DNA of 64,000 bases from Helicobacter pylori NCTC 11637 = CCUG 17874 = ATCC 43504 = JCM 12093 (GTDB lineage Bacteria; Campylobacterota; Campylobacteria; Campylobacterales; Helicobacteraceae): contig NZ_LS483488.1 of the NCBI RefSeq assembly GCF_900478295.1, forward strand, positions 1-64,000, in the 5' to 3' direction. The position numbers and the translations under genes are program-made. The notes under the pieces were generated by a model. It made no database searches. It was not told the DNA's origin and was given only the letters and a program-made list of their open reading frames with translations. This document shows, piece after piece, positions 53,516 through 63,285 of this stretch (its first letter is position 1; the number at the start of each line of letters is the position of its first letter).

Positions 53516-53776
53516 ATGCAAGATGAATTATTTGAAACCGAAAAAGCCCCCCAAAAAAACACTAAAAACACTAAAAACGCCCCTAAAAAAAGCTTTGAAG
53601 AGCATGTTCATTCCCTAGAGCAAGCCATAGATCGCTTGAATGATCCTAACTTGTCTTTAAAAGACGGGATGGATTTGTATAAAACGGCCATGCAAGAGTT
53701 GTTTTTGGCTCAAAAGCTTTTAGAAAACGCTTATTTAGAGTATGAAAAACTCCAAACGCCAGACAAAAAGGCTTAA
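53516..53776 (+). CDS. xseB: Exodeoxyribonuclease VII small subunit
   Basis: 86 residues. After a lysine/asparagine-rich tail, SFEEHVHSLEQAIDRLNDPNLSLKDGMDLYKTAMQEL is the XseB helical hairpin (LE.I...L....L.L..a...Y..G). Binds XseA to form the nuclease that degrades single-stranded DNA. The large subunit gene is not in the window. 9 bases after ubiE. Confidence 0.92.
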   Translation: MQDELFETEKAPQKNTKNTKNAPKKSFEEHVHSLEQAIDRLNDPNLSLKDGMDLYKTAMQELFLAQKLLENAYLEYEKLQTPDKKA

Positions 53777-53779
53777 AGG

Positions 53780-54577
53780 ATGCGAGTGTTTGCTTTGCAA
53801 TTAGAGTCTTTTAAAGAAACCCTCATGCAATCCTTATTCAACTCCATACCTAAGCAAAGCGTAATCGTGTTGCCTGAATACGTGATCAACCCCTTTTTCC
53901 ACCATAACATGGGATTGGATTTGAATGAAATCAGCGCGCAGTCTGCGCAGGCGGTTGAGTTTTTATCGCAAAAATGCGAAGAACTAGACTTAATTATCTC
54001 GGCCCCGGTGCTTTTAGAAGAACATTCTAAAATCTATAAAAAAATCGCTCTCATTTCTAAAGAAAGCGTGAAGTATTACACGCAACAACGCTTAATCCCC
54101 TATCCTCACTGGGATGAAGAGAGCTTTTTTGACAATGAAAAAAGCGCTTTTAAAGAATTGCTTATCTTTGAAAGAGACGGCTTAAGAATCGCTCCTTTGT
54201 TTGGCTTTGAAGCGCATTTTGATGAAATATGGGTTCAGGCTAAAAATCAGGGCGTGGATGTGGTGCTTTTAAGCAGTGTGGCCACTTTTGAATCCAATGA
54301 AAGGTGGCGGCTTTTGTGCCAGATGCGTGCTTTTTGCGCTTCTTGCGTGGTGGTTAGGGCTAATAGAATCGGAGCGTATCGCCAAATCATTGTAGAAGAA
54401 AATCAAAAAAACGAATTTTTGTGGAAATTTTATGGGGATAGTTTTGTGGCTTTGCCTAATGGCACCATTGAAGATTCTTTAGAGGGTAAAATGGGGGCTT
54501 TGAGCGCTCAAATGGATAAAAATGAAATTGATGAATGGGCTAAATTGTGGCATTTTAGAACGATTAAAGAGGGTTGA
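53780..54577 (+). CDS. Nitrilase-superfamily (carbon-nitrogen hydrolase) protein lacking catalytic residues
   Basis: 265 residues with the nitrilase fold pattern. VIVLPEYVINPFF keeps the catalytic Glu (Glu33). The usual Y-x-K-x-x-L reads YTQQRL (Gln102 in place of Lys), and the nucleophile region, usually R-I-G-x-x-I-C-Y-D, reads RIAPLFGFEAHFDE with Gly142 in place of Cys. It therefore looks like a non-catalytic member or one with altered chemistry. 3 bases after xseB and directly abutting serS. Substrate unknown. Confidence 0.82.
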   Translation: MRVFALQLESFKETLMQSLFNSIPKQSVIVLPEYVINPFFHHNMGLDLNEISAQSAQAVEFLSQKCEELDLIISAPVLLEEHSKIYKKIALISKESVKYYTQQRLIPYPHWDEESFFDNEKSAFKELLIFERDGLRIAPLFGFEAHFDEIWVQAKNQGVDVVLLSSVATFESNERWRLLCQMRAFCASCVVVRANRIGAYRQIIVEENQKNEFLWKFYGDSFVALPNGTIEDSLEGKMGALSAQMDKNEIDEWAKLWHFRTIKEG

Positions 54578-55825
54578 ATGATTGATAGAAAACTTTTATT
54601 GCAAGATTTTGATAAGGTGGCTCTTTCTTTAAAAAAGCGTAATAGTGCGATGGGTGATGAATTAGAGCGTTTGCGCGAAGTCATCACGCATTATAAAAAG
54701 CAACTCATTGAATTAGAAGGCTTGCAAGCCTTTCAAAACAAGGTTTCTAAAGAATTTGGTATCAAAATGGCTCAAAAAGCGGATGCAAGCGATCTCAAAA
54801 AAGAGCTAGAAAACAATAAAATCAAACTGAATGAGCTTTCCAAAAGCGTGGGCGAGTTGGAGCAACAAATAGATTTAAAGCTTTCCATAATCCCTAATCT
54901 AGTGGATGAAAAAACCCCTTTAGGCACAAGCGAAGAAGACAATATAGAGATTAAAAAAATCTTAACCCCAAGGGTTTTCACTTTCAAACCCAAAGAGCAT
55001 TTTGAACTCGCTCAACAAAATGGCTGGATTGATTTTGAAAGCGGCGTGAAACTCGCCAAAAGCCGTTTTTCTGTCATCAGGGGTTTTGGGGCTAAAATTT
55101 ATCGCGCGCTCATTCATTTGATGTTGGATTTTAATGAAAAAAATGGCTTTGAAATCATCTACACGCCGGCGTTAGTGAATGAAAAAATGCTTTTTGGGAC
55201 CGGGCAATTACCCAAATTCAAAGAAGATGTTTTCAAAATAGAAAATGAAAATTTGTATCTGATCCCCACCGCTGAAGTAACGCTCACTAATCTCTACAAC
55301 GACACGATTGTTAGCGTTGAAAATCTTCCCATTAAAATGACCGCGCACACGCCTTGTTTTAGGAGCGAAGCAGGGAGCGCGGGTAAGGACACAAGGGGGA
55401 TGATAAGACAGCACCAGTTTGATAAAGTAGAATTAGTGGCTATCACGCACCCTAAAGAAAGCGATGCCATGCAAGAGCATATGCTAGAGAGCGCGAGCGA
55501 AATTTTAAAGGCTTTGGAATTGCCGCACCGGTTTGTGCAATTGTGCAGTGGGGATTTAGGCTTTAGCGCGAGCAACACGATAGATATTGAAGTGTGGCTA
55601 CCCGGGCAAAATTGCTACAGAGAAATCAGCTCCGTGTCTAACACGAGGGATTTTCAAGCCAGGCGAGCCAAAATCCGCTTCAAAGAAAATCAAAAAAACC
55701 AGTTAGCGCACACCTTAAACGGCTCTTCTTTAGCGGTAGGTAGGACGATGGTCGCTTTAATGGAAAACCACCAGCAAGCGGATGGGAGCATTCATATTCC
55801 TAAGGCGTTAGAAAAATACCTTTAA
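54578..55825 (+). CDS. serS: Seryl-tRNA synthetase
   Basis: 415 residues: N-terminal antiparallel coiled-coil arm (about 25-100) that grips the long variable arm of tRNA-Ser, then the class II core. Motif 2 is [21 protein letters not shown] and motif 3 is [18 protein letters not shown]. Normal length, ATG immediately after the preceding stop. Confidence 0.97.
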   Translation: MIDRKLLLQDFDKVALSLKKRNSAMGDELERLREVITHYKKQLIELEGLQAFQNKVSKEFGIKMAQKADASDLKKELENNKIKLNELSKSVGELEQQIDLKLSIIPNLVDEKTPLGTSEEDNIEIKKILTPRVFTFKPKEHFELAQQNGWIDFESGVKLAKSRFSVIRGFGAKIYRALIHLMLDFNEKNGFEIIYTPALVNEKMLFGTGQLPKFKEDVFKIENENLYLIPTAEVTLTNLYNDTIVSVENLPIKMTAHTPCFRSEAGSAGKDTRGMIRQHQFDKVELVAITHPKESDAMQEHMLESASEILKALELPHRFVQLCSGDLGFSASNTIDIEVWLPGQNCYREISSVSNTRDFQARRAKIRFKENQKNQLAHTLNGSSLAVGRTMVALMENHQQADGSIHIPKALEKYL

Positions 55826-55834
55826 GGCTAGTTT

Positions 55835-58369
55835 GTGCTGAATGAAGAGCAAAATTCATTAGAAGAAAAAGGGGGCGAAAACAAAAACGAAAAAGAAACC
55901 CCCCTAAAGGGCATTCATTCTAAAATCCCCTCTTTGAAGCAGGCTTTAGAGCAGACGATTAGTAAAATCAAAAGTTCTAAAGAGTTTTTTAAACAGATTT
56001 TACACAATAAAAAAAAGCTTTATATCGCACTTGGAATATTGCTTTCACTCATCGCGCTCATTGTGGCTTTGAGTTTGTTACTAGGGCATAAAAAAGAAAG
56101 CCAACAAACTTCTTTACAAACTAATACCGCCACCACCAATAACGAAACGCCTAATAACACCAACAACGCTAACAACGCGCAAGCCGAGGGGCAAATAGAA
56201 AATTTAGACTTGCCTGATTTAATCGGCAAGGACTCCCTCAAACGAAACGATGAAAATCAAGTGGATGCGATGATGCAAAAAGCGAGCCTTTTGTATGAGC
56301 AAGGGCAAAAAGATGAAGCCTTACACTTGTTTGATAAAGTCGCTTCTTTTTCGCAAGGGATTGCGAGCCATAATTTAGGGGTGATTAAGTTTAAGGAAAA
56401 GGACTTTAACGGGGCGTTGGATTTGTTTGATTCTAGCATCGCTTCTAAAGAAAATGCGAGCGTGAGCGCGATTGATGCGTTAGTGAGCGCTTATCATTTG
56501 CAAGACGCGGATTTGTATTATCATTATCTAAAAATTGCGAGAGACACTTTGTATAAAGACTATAAAAAGTCTTTTTATTCCTACGCTTACGCGCTCAAAT
56601 CCTATTACGCCGGGGAGTATTTTGAAGCCCTTTCGCCTTTAATGCACCCTAATTCCAACGCCTTTTTAAAACCTAACGCGCGCCTAGCGTCTAAATTGTT
56701 TTTGATGTTTAAAGATGAAACGAACGCTTACAAGCAATTACAAAAAAGCGCAAACGCTCAAGATGAGCTTGCTTTAGGGCTTTTGCAGGCGCGTTTGGGC
56801 CATTACAAGCAGGCTTTGGAGCATTTGCAGCATTATTTGCACAACTACCCTAAAGATTTAAACGCTTTGATGGCTTTGGAATTGGTGAGTTTGAAAAAAG
56901 GCGACACCCTTAAAGCGAGCGAAGCCTTAAAACTAGCCAGCCACACGCAAGAAGACACGCTGTTAGCTAACTCTTTTTACCCCATCAAGCCTACTATAAA
57001 CCCTGTTTTTTTAGACAAAGAAAGAGCTAAAGAGCGTTTTTGGAACACGCAATATTTTGAAGGCAAAAGGGATTTTATCTACCGCTTGCTCTTTTATTAC
57101 GCCCCTTTTAAGGTTTTAGACTCTAAAGAAACCTTAGGCGTGATTGAAGAGGGGCTGTTTCTTTTAGACTCTGATGCACAAAAGGATTTAGAGGGGGCAA
57201 GCCTTGCTTTTAAAAGGGGGCGTTTGATGGCGATAGCGGATAAAAACGCGCTTCAAGGGTTGAAAGCGTTAGAAAAGAAGCGCTTAAAAAAAGCCCTTGC
57301 TTTTTTTGATTTGTCTTTAAAAAATAGCCCCAATAATGCGCTCCTCCATTATAATACAGGCTTGATTTATGCACAATTAGAAAATTACCACAAAGCCTAC
57401 TTCCATTTTTTAAGGGCTTTCCATTTGAACTCTGCAGATTATTTGAGCGCGATTTTTGCGATTTTAGCCTCGCATTTCACCCACGAAGACACCACGGAGT
57501 TTTTAAGAGAAATCACAGAGAATTTTTATAGTCAGGATTTTTCTAGCCCCACGCAAAAAGCTTTACTCTCTTCGCTCATCGCTTATTTGAATTACCGCAC
57601 CAATTGGGATATGGACTGGCTTAAAAACGCTCCTAAAAAACTCCCCTTTTATTACGCGCTAGAAGCGGTGTTCGCTAAAGAGAGCAAGGATAAAAAATTG
57701 ATGGTGCAATCTTTTGGGCATTTGAAAAAAATGCTCCCTAAAGATCTCATCTCTAATATTTTTTATGAAATCGTTTCGTATTATGATGCGAGCATCCGCC
57801 ACACTTTAAGCATTTACACCCTTTTAGATTCGCGTAAAATCAGTTGGGATCAAACCATGCAAGGGCCCATTTTGGGGCGTCATTTCTACACTTACATGGG
57901 GTTTATGGTCAATGATTTGGATCATCAAGAAAGATTATTAGAGCAAAAAATCGCCAGTTTAGAAGAGGGCGAAGCCCCTAACGATTGGTTGGAAAATTTA
58001 GCGCTAGTGAGTTTGTTTCAAGGCCAGTATGAAAAAGCGAGCGCGTTGTATCAAAACTTAATTAGCGATCTTAAGGACAATGAGGTGCGCTTAAAAATCC
58101 TAGCGGGTTTGACTTATATCGCGCAAAGTAATTACAATAACGCCGCTTTATGGCTAGAGCTTGGGAAATTAGACGAACCGAATAATGAAAATATCCGTTA
58201 CGCTTTAGGGTTGTTGTATCAAAGAAAAGGGGACTTGAAATCAGCATTAAACCATTTTTTAGCCATTAAAACCTCTGATTTTTCGTCGCCTTATTTTGAT
58301 TTTGAAATTGATGCTAACCTTTTAAAAGAGCGTTTAAACCAAGAAGAAAAGGGCGAGTTTTTAGAATAA
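55835..58369 (+). CDS. Large single-pass membrane protein with TPR repeats
   Basis: 844 residues from GTG 55835. A charged cytoplasmic start, one membrane helix (about 68-90, YIALGILLSLIALIVALSLLL), an Asn/Thr-rich linker (about 97-125), then many TPR-like helical pairs (for example ASLLYEQGQKDEALHLFDKV, ALLHYNTGLIYAQLENYHKA, NIRYALGLLYQRKGDLKSAL). Probably periplasmic scaffold facing. Its stop overlaps the uvrD ATG by 1 base. Partner unknown; no enzymatic motif. Confidence 0.85.
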   Translation: MLNEEQNSLEEKGGENKNEKETPLKGIHSKIPSLKQALEQTISKIKSSKEFFKQILHNKKKLYIALGILLSLIALIVALSLLLGHKKESQQTSLQTNTATTNNETPNNTNNANNAQAEGQIENLDLPDLIGKDSLKRNDENQVDAMMQKASLLYEQGQKDEALHLFDKVASFSQGIASHNLGVIKFKEKDFNGALDLFDSSIASKENASVSAIDALVSAYHLQDADLYYHYLKIARDTLYKDYKKSFYSYAYALKSYYAGEYFEALSPLMHPNSNAFLKPNARLASKLFLMFKDETNAYKQLQKSANAQDELALGLLQARLGHYKQALEHLQHYLHNYPKDLNALMALELVSLKKGDTLKASEALKLASHTQEDTLLANSFYPIKPTINPVFLDKERAKERFWNTQYFEGKRDFIYRLLFYYAPFKVLDSKETLGVIEEGLFLLDSDAQKDLEGASLAFKRGRLMAIADKNALQGLKALEKKRLKKALAFFDLSLKNSPNNALLHYNTGLIYAQLENYHKAYFHFLRAFHLNSADYLSAIFAILASHFTHEDTTEFLREITENFYSQDFSSPTQKALLSSLIAYLNYRTNWDMDWLKNAPKKLPFYYALEAVFAKESKDKKLMVQSFGHLKKMLPKDLISNIFYEIVSYYDASIRHTLSIYTLLDSRKISWDQTMQGPILGRHFYTYMGFMVNDLDHQERLLEQKIASLEEGEAPNDWLENLALVSLFQGQYEKASALYQNLISDLKDNEVRLKILAGLTYIAQSNYNNAALWLELGKLDEPNNENIRYALGLLYQRKGDLKSALNHFLAIKTSDFSSPYFDFEIDANLLKERLNQEEKGEFLE

Positions 58370-60414
58370 TGGGTTTTGAAAAAAGCATTTTAGACAATTT
58401 GAACGGGGTGCAAAAAATCGCTGCAAGCCACATTCAAGGGCCATTGCTCATTTTAGCGGGAGCTGGGAGCGGTAAGACTAAGACTTTAACGAGCCGTTTA
58501 GCGTATTTGATTGGCGCTTGTGGCGTGCCTAGCGAGAACACTTTAACGCTCACTTTCACCAATAAAGCGAGTAAAGAAATGCAAGAAAGGGCTTTGAAAT
58601 TGTTGAAAAACCAAGCCCTTATCCCCCCCTTGCTTTGCACTTTCCATCGTTTTGGTTTGCTGTTTTTAAGGCAACACATGAGCCTTTTAAAAAGAGCATG
58701 CGATTTTTCGGTGCTAGATAGCGATGAAGTCAAAACGCTGTGCAAACAGCTCAAAATTTCAAACTTTAGAGCCAATATTTCTCAAATCAAAAACGGCATG
58801 ATGGATTTGAGCGTGCAAGATAGCGAATGCTATAAAGCGTATGAGCTTTATCAAAACGCGCTTAAAAAAGACAATTTAGTGGATTTTGACGACTTGCTTT
58901 GTTTAAGCCTTAAGATTTTACAAGATAATGAAAAACTCGCCAAAGAGACTAGCGAACGCTACCATTACATTATGGTAGATGAATATCAAGACACGAACGC
59001 CTTGCAATTGGAATTTTTAAAACAATTGAGTTGCACGCATCATAATTTGTGCGTGGTGGGCGATGACGATCAGAGCATTTATGGTTTTAGGGGGTCTGAT
59101 ATTTCTAATATTTTAAATTTTTCCAAGCATTTTAAAGGGGCTAAAATAGTGAAATTAGAGACCAACTACCGCTCCAGCGCTGAGATTTTAGCGTGTGCTA
59201 ATTCTTTGATTAGCCATAACCAACACCGCCATATTAAAACGCTTCAAAGTTTCAAAGGCTCGCATAAAAGCGTGATTTGTAAAGAATATTTGACGCAAAA
59301 AGAAGAGAGTTTGGATGTGGCTTATCAAATCAAAGCCCTTTTAAAGAAGGGCGAAAATTTAGAAAATATCGCTATTTTGTATCGCTTAAACGGGCTTAGC
59401 CGCAGCATTGAAGAGAGCTTGAACGCTTTGAATATCCCCTATAGGCTCATTGGAGCGGTGAGTTTTTATGAAAGAGCCGAGGTTAAAGACGCTTTGGCGT
59501 TCATGCATTTAGTGGCTAAAAAAGACGATCGCTTTTTTATCAAGCGCGTTTTAAACAAGCCCCCAAGAGGCCTTGGCAAGATCACTCAAGAATGGATTTT
59601 TTCTCTTTTAGATGAAGAGGATTTGAATTTAGAAGAGGCGTTAAAACTTGGGGCGTTTAAAGACAAATTAAACCCTAAAAACGAATACGCTTTGAACAAA
59701 TTTATCGCTATGATAGGGCGTTTGAGGGAGGCTTTTGAAATTTCAGTAGAGGAGTTTTGCGCTCGGTTTTTAGAAGAGACTAACCTTTTAAAAAGCTATG
59801 AAAAAGAAGACAATTACGAAGAAAGAGAGGGCTTTGTTAAAGAGCTTTTAAGTTTAGTGAAAGAGCATTTTAAAACTAACCCCACGCATTCTTTACTGGA
59901 TTTTTTGAATGAAAGCGTTCTGGATGCCCATAATACAGAAAACGCGCAAAAAGTGAGTTGCATGAGCGTGCATATGAGTAAGGGGTTAGAGTTTAAGCAT
60001 GTGTTTGTGATCGGGTTAGAAGAGGGGTTTTTCCCGCATAGGGGGTTCAATCAAGAAAGCGATTTAGAAGAAGAAAGGCGCTTGGCTTACGTAGCGATCA
60101 CTAGGGCTAAAGAAGGATTGCAGCTCTCTTATGTGAAAGAGCGTTCGTATTTTGGGAGGAAAATTTCTTGCTCGCCCTCTGTGTTTTTAGAAGAAGCCAA
60201 GCTGCTCAATCAAGACAACCCCCCTAAACAGGATCACCAAAAAGACGCGCCCATTAAAGTGGGGGACTTGATTAAGCATAAGATTTTTGGCACCGGGAGG
60301 GTTTTAGGCGTAGAAAAAGGCTTGAGCGGTGTGTGCTTGAAAATCAATTGCGGAGGGAATGTCTATGATAAAATCTCAGAAAAATTTGTAGAAAAAGTGG
60401 ATAACGAGTTTTGA
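58369..60414 (+). CDS. uvrD: UvrD/PcrA-type superfamily 1 DNA helicase
   Basis: 3'-5' helicase for nucleotide excision and mismatch-type repair and fork clearance. 681 residues with LAGAGSGKTKTLTSRLAYLI (motif I), TFTNKASKEM, VDEYQDTNALQLEF (motif II), VVGDDDQSIYGFRG (motif III), VSCMSVHMSKGLEFKHVFVI (motif V) and RRLAYVAITRAKEGLQLSY (motif VI). A C-terminal Tudor-like region follows (KVGDLIKHKIFGTGRVLG). All motifs intact. Confidence 0.96.
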   Translation: MGFEKSILDNLNGVQKIAASHIQGPLLILAGAGSGKTKTLTSRLAYLIGACGVPSENTLTLTFTNKASKEMQERALKLLKNQALIPPLLCTFHRFGLLFLRQHMSLLKRACDFSVLDSDEVKTLCKQLKISNFRANISQIKNGMMDLSVQDSECYKAYELYQNALKKDNLVDFDDLLCLSLKILQDNEKLAKETSERYHYIMVDEYQDTNALQLEFLKQLSCTHHNLCVVGDDDQSIYGFRGSDISNILNFSKHFKGAKIVKLETNYRSSAEILACANSLISHNQHRHIKTLQSFKGSHKSVICKEYLTQKEESLDVAYQIKALLKKGENLENIAILYRLNGLSRSIEESLNALNIPYRLIGAVSFYERAEVKDALAFMHLVAKKDDRFFIKRVLNKPPRGLGKITQEWIFSLLDEEDLNLEEALKLGAFKDKLNPKNEYALNKFIAMIGRLREAFEISVEEFCARFLEETNLLKSYEKEDNYEEREGFVKELLSLVKEHFKTNPTHSLLDFLNESVLDAHNTENAQKVSCMSVHMSKGLEFKHVFVIGLEEGFFPHRGFNQESDLEEERRLAYVAITRAKEGLQLSYVKERSYFGRKISCSPSVFLEEAKLLNQDNPPKQDHQKDAPIKVGDLIKHKIFGTGRVLGVEKGLSGVCLKINCGGNVYDKISEKFVEKVDNEF

Positions 60415-61067
60415 AAATTTTAATCCTTTTTTTGATAAGTTTAAACGCGCTCTTCGCCCTAGATTTGAACGCGCTTAAAACAGAGATTAAAGAAACTTAC
60501 CTTAAAGAATACAAAGACTTGAAATTAGAAATTGAAACCATTAATTTAGAAATCCCAGAGCGTTTTTCTCACGCTTCCATTTTAAGCTATGAATTGAGCG
60601 CTTCTAACAAGCTTAAAAAAGATGGGGTCGTGTTTTTAAGGTTGGAAAATGAGCCTAATTTACGCCTACCGGTGCGTTATAGCGTGATAGGCAGCATGCA
60701 GGCTTTTAAAAGCATAGAGGCGATTAAAAAAGACGAAAACATCACCGCTAACAACACTCAAAAAGAGCGCATTCCTTTTGGCGTGCTTTCTAACCCCTTA
60801 TTAGAGGGTGCGATTGATAGAGTGAGCGCGAAAAATTTTATCCCCCCTGACACGCTTTTAAGCGTGGATAAAACCCAAGCTTTAATCATCGTGCGTAAAA
60901 ACGACATTATCACTGGGGTGTATGAAGAGGGGCAAATCAGCATAGAAATAAGCCTAAAAGCCCTAGAAAATGGCGCGCTTAATCAAATCATTCAAGCCAA
61001 AAATTTAGAAAGCAATAAAATCTTAAAAGCAAAAGTGTTGAGCGGCTCTAAAGCGCAAATCTTATAA
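60411..61067 (+). CDS. flgA: Flagellar basal-body P-ring formation protein FlgA
   Basis: Periplasmic chaperone for P-ring (FlgI) assembly. 218 residues with a signal peptide (about 1-16, LNALFA) and a C-terminal SAF/ChapFlgA domain: RVSAKNFIPPDTLLSVDK, ALIIVRKNDIITGVYEEG, SIEISLKALENGALNQIIQAKNLESNKILKAKV. Start TTG 60411 overlaps the uvrD stop by 4 bases. It lies far from other flagellar genes, as usual for Helicobacter. Confidence 0.85.
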   Translation: MKILILFLISLNALFALDLNALKTEIKETYLKEYKDLKLEIETINLEIPERFSHASILSYELSASNKLKKDGVVFLRLENEPNLRLPVRYSVIGSMQAFKSIEAIKKDENITANNTQKERIPFGVLSNPLLEGAIDRVSAKNFIPPDTLLSVDKTQALIIVRKNDIITGVYEEGQISIEISLKALENGALNQIIQAKNLESNKILKAKVLSGSKAQIL

Positions 61068-61076
61068 AGGATATTC

Positions 61077-61640
61077 ATGAAATTAGTTTTAGGCATCAGC
61101 GGAGCGAGCGGGATACCCCTAGCCTTGCGGTTTTTAGAGAAATTACCTAAAGAAATTGAAGTTTTTGTCGTGGCGTCTAAAAACGCGCATGTCGTGGCGT
61201 TAGAAGAATCTAACATTAACCTTAAAAACGCCATGAAGGATTTACGGCCTAGTGGTACTTTTTTCAACGAGCAAGACATTCATGCGAGCATCGCTTCAGG
61301 GAGTTATGGTATCCATAAAATGGCGATCATTCCAGCGAGCATGGACATGGTGGCTAAAATCGCGCATGGCTTTGGAGGGGATTTGATTTCTAGGAGCGCG
61401 TCTGTGATGCTTAAAGAAAAGCGCCCCTTACTCATTGCCCCTAGAGAAATGCCTTTAAGCGCTATCATGTTGGAAAATTTGCTCAAACTCGCCCATTCTA
61501 ATGCGATCATTGCGCCGCCGGTGATGACTTATTACACCCAGAGCAAGACTTTAGAAGCGATGCAAGATTTTTTAGTGGGGAAGTGGTTTGACAGCTTAGG
61601 GATAGAAAATGACTTATACCCACGATGGGGAATGAACTGA
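61077..61640 (+). CDS. ubiX: Flavin prenyltransferase UbiX
   Basis: Makes prenylated FMN for UbiD-type decarboxylases. 187 residues: [18 protein letters not shown] (FMN site), [25 protein letters not shown], and [28 protein letters not shown], all family hallmarks. The last base of its TGA is the first base of the coaD ATG. Confidence 0.94.
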   Translation: MKLVLGISGASGIPLALRFLEKLPKEIEVFVVASKNAHVVALEESNINLKNAMKDLRPSGTFFNEQDIHASIASGSYGIHKMAIIPASMDMVAKIAHGFGGDLISRSASVMLKEKRPLLIAPREMPLSAIMLENLLKLAHSNAIIAPPVMTYYTQSKTLEAMQDFLVGKWFDSLGIENDLYPRWGMN

Positions 61641-62113
61641 TGCAAAAAATCGGCATTTACCCAGGCACTTTTGATCCGGTCACTAACGGGCATATAGACA
61701 TTATCCATCGATCCAGCGAATTGTTTGAAAAGCTCATTGTCGCTGTGGCGCATTCAAGCGCTAAAAACCCCATGTTTAGTTTAGATGAGCGCTTAAAAAT
61801 GATGCAACTCGCCACTAAAAGTTTTACAAATGTAGAATGCGTGGCGTTTGAAGGGCTGTTAGCCAACTTGGCTAAAGAGTATCATTGTAAGGTGTTAGTT
61901 AGGGGCTTAAGGGTGGTGAGCGATTTTGAATACGAATTGCAAATGGGTTATGCGAACAAATCCTTAAACCACGAATTAGAGACCTTGTATTTCATGCCCA
62001 CTTTACAAAACGCTTTCATAAGCTCTTCTATCGTGCGATCCATTATCGCGCATAAGGGCGATGCGAGCCATTTAGTGCCTAAAGAAATTTATCCTTTTAT
62101 TTCAAAGGCTTAA
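61640..62113 (+). CDS. coaD: Phosphopantetheine adenylyltransferase CoaD
   Basis: Fourth step of coenzyme A synthesis. 157 residues beginning [20 protein letters not shown] with the TNGH nucleotide motif, and ending with [18 protein letters not shown] (the ISSxxxR motif). An in-frame ATG at 61625 would add five unconserved residues; ATG 61640 in TGATG gives the canonical length and couples it to ubiX. Confidence 0.96.
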   Translation: MQKIGIYPGTFDPVTNGHIDIIHRSSELFEKLIVAVAHSSAKNPMFSLDERLKMMQLATKSFTNVECVAFEGLLANLAKEYHCKVLVRGLRVVSDFEYELQMGYANKSLNHELETLYFMPTLQNAFISSSIVRSIIAHKGDASHLVPKEIYPFISKA

Positions 62114-62114
62114 A

Positions 62115-62690
62115 ATGTATGTGGTGTTAGAAGGCGTTGATGGCGCGGGCAAAAGCACTCAAATAGGATTATTAAAAGACCGGTTTAAAAACGCCCTTTT
62201 TACCAAAGAGCCAGGGGGGACGAGAATGGGCGAGAGTTTAAGGCGTATCGCTTTAAATGAAAACATCAGCGAATTAGCCCGAGCGTTTTTATTCTTAAGC
62301 GATAGGGCTGAGCATATAGAAAGCGTGATCAAACCGGCATTGAAAGAAAAAAGACTCATTATTAGTGATAGGAGTTTGATTTCTGGCATGGCTTATAGCG
62401 AGTTTTCAAGCTTAGAATTAAACCTGCTCGCTACTCAAAGCGTCTTGCCTGAAAAAATCATTCTTTTAGTGATAGACAAAGAGGGTTTAAAACAGCGCTT
62501 AAGCCTTAAAAGTTTAGACAAAATAGAAAACCAAGGCACAGAAAAATTGCTCACCATCCAGCAAAAGCTCAAAACCCACGCTTATGCGTTAAGAGAAAAA
62601 TTCGGGTGCGAAGTTTTGGAATTAGACGCTCAAAAAAGCGCTAAAAACTTGCACGAAAAAATCGTAGCCTTTATTGAATGCGTTGTTTGA
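62115..62690 (+). CDS. tmk: Thymidylate kinase
   Basis: Phosphorylates dTMP to dTDP. 191 residues with P-loop [30 protein letters not shown] (DR/E-P-G motif region) and [16 protein letters not shown] (DRY-like motif). It overlaps comF by 13 bases at the 3' end. Confidence 0.95.
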   Translation: MYVVLEGVDGAGKSTQIGLLKDRFKNALFTKEPGGTRMGESLRRIALNENISELARAFLFLSDRAEHIESVIKPALKEKRLIISDRSLISGMAYSEFSSLELNLLATQSVLPEKIILLVIDKEGLKQRLSLKSLDKIENQGTEKLLTIQQKLKTHAYALREKFGCEVLELDAQKSAKNLHEKIVAFIECVV

Positions 62691-63253
62691 CTTGTTTGAA
62701 GCTTTCTTTTAAGCCCCTTTGTCCAAATTGCTTGAACGATTTGCCCTTAAGCTTAAAAGTAAGGGTTTTAGAGGGCGTGAGCGTGTATAGTTTTTACGCT
62801 TATAGCGAAATAGAAGAGCTCATTAAAAGCAAATACGCGCTGATTGGCTCTCGCATTTTGCCCTTGCTTTCTCAAAAAGCCGGTGCGGAATTTGTGAAAA
62901 TCCTGCAAGAACAAGGTTTGAATATTCCCTTTTATGGCATCGCCATTGATGATAAAATCAAATCCTTTTACTCGCATTCCGCCGCGCTTTTAAAAGGCTT
63001 TTGTCAAGGCAATTTAAAGCCCACTTATGGGACTTTAAGGGCTAATAATGCTGTTTCGTATGCCGGGAAAAGCCTGGAATTTCGCGCCAACAACCCACGG
63101 GATTTCACTTTCAAAGGCGATGAGAATTTAGATTATTTTTTATTAGATGACATTATCACCACCGGCACCACCCTAAAAGAAGCCCTAAAATACCTTAAAA
63201 CCCTAAACATCAAAGCCCACTTTGCGATCGCGCTTTGCAGCGCGGATGAATGA
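62678..63253 (+). CDS. comF: ComF-type phosphoribosyltransferase-like competence protein
   Basis: 191 residues: N-terminal zinc-finger-like CLTC...CPNC (residues about 3-18) and a C-terminal phosphoribosyltransferase fold with the PRPP loop [18 protein letters not shown]. ComF acts in the cytoplasm in uptake of single-stranded DNA; H. pylori comF mutants transform poorly. Together with comH near the other end of the window it ties this region to transformation. Confidence 0.9.
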   Translation: MRCLTCLKLSFKPLCPNCLNDLPLSLKVRVLEGVSVYSFYAYSEIEELIKSKYALIGSRILPLLSQKAGAEFVKILQEQGLNIPFYGIAIDDKIKSFYSHSAALLKGFCQGNLKPTYGTLRANNAVSYAGKSLEFRANNPRDFTFKGDENLDYFLLDDIITTGTTLKEALKYLKTLNIKAHFAIALCSADE

Positions 63254-63285
63254 GTTATAATTTTATTTTTAAAAAGGATAAAACC

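Noticed and set aside
61625-61640. Longer CoaD starting at ATG 61625
   Set aside because: Adds five non-conserved residues; the TGATG junction at 61640 gives the canonical start.
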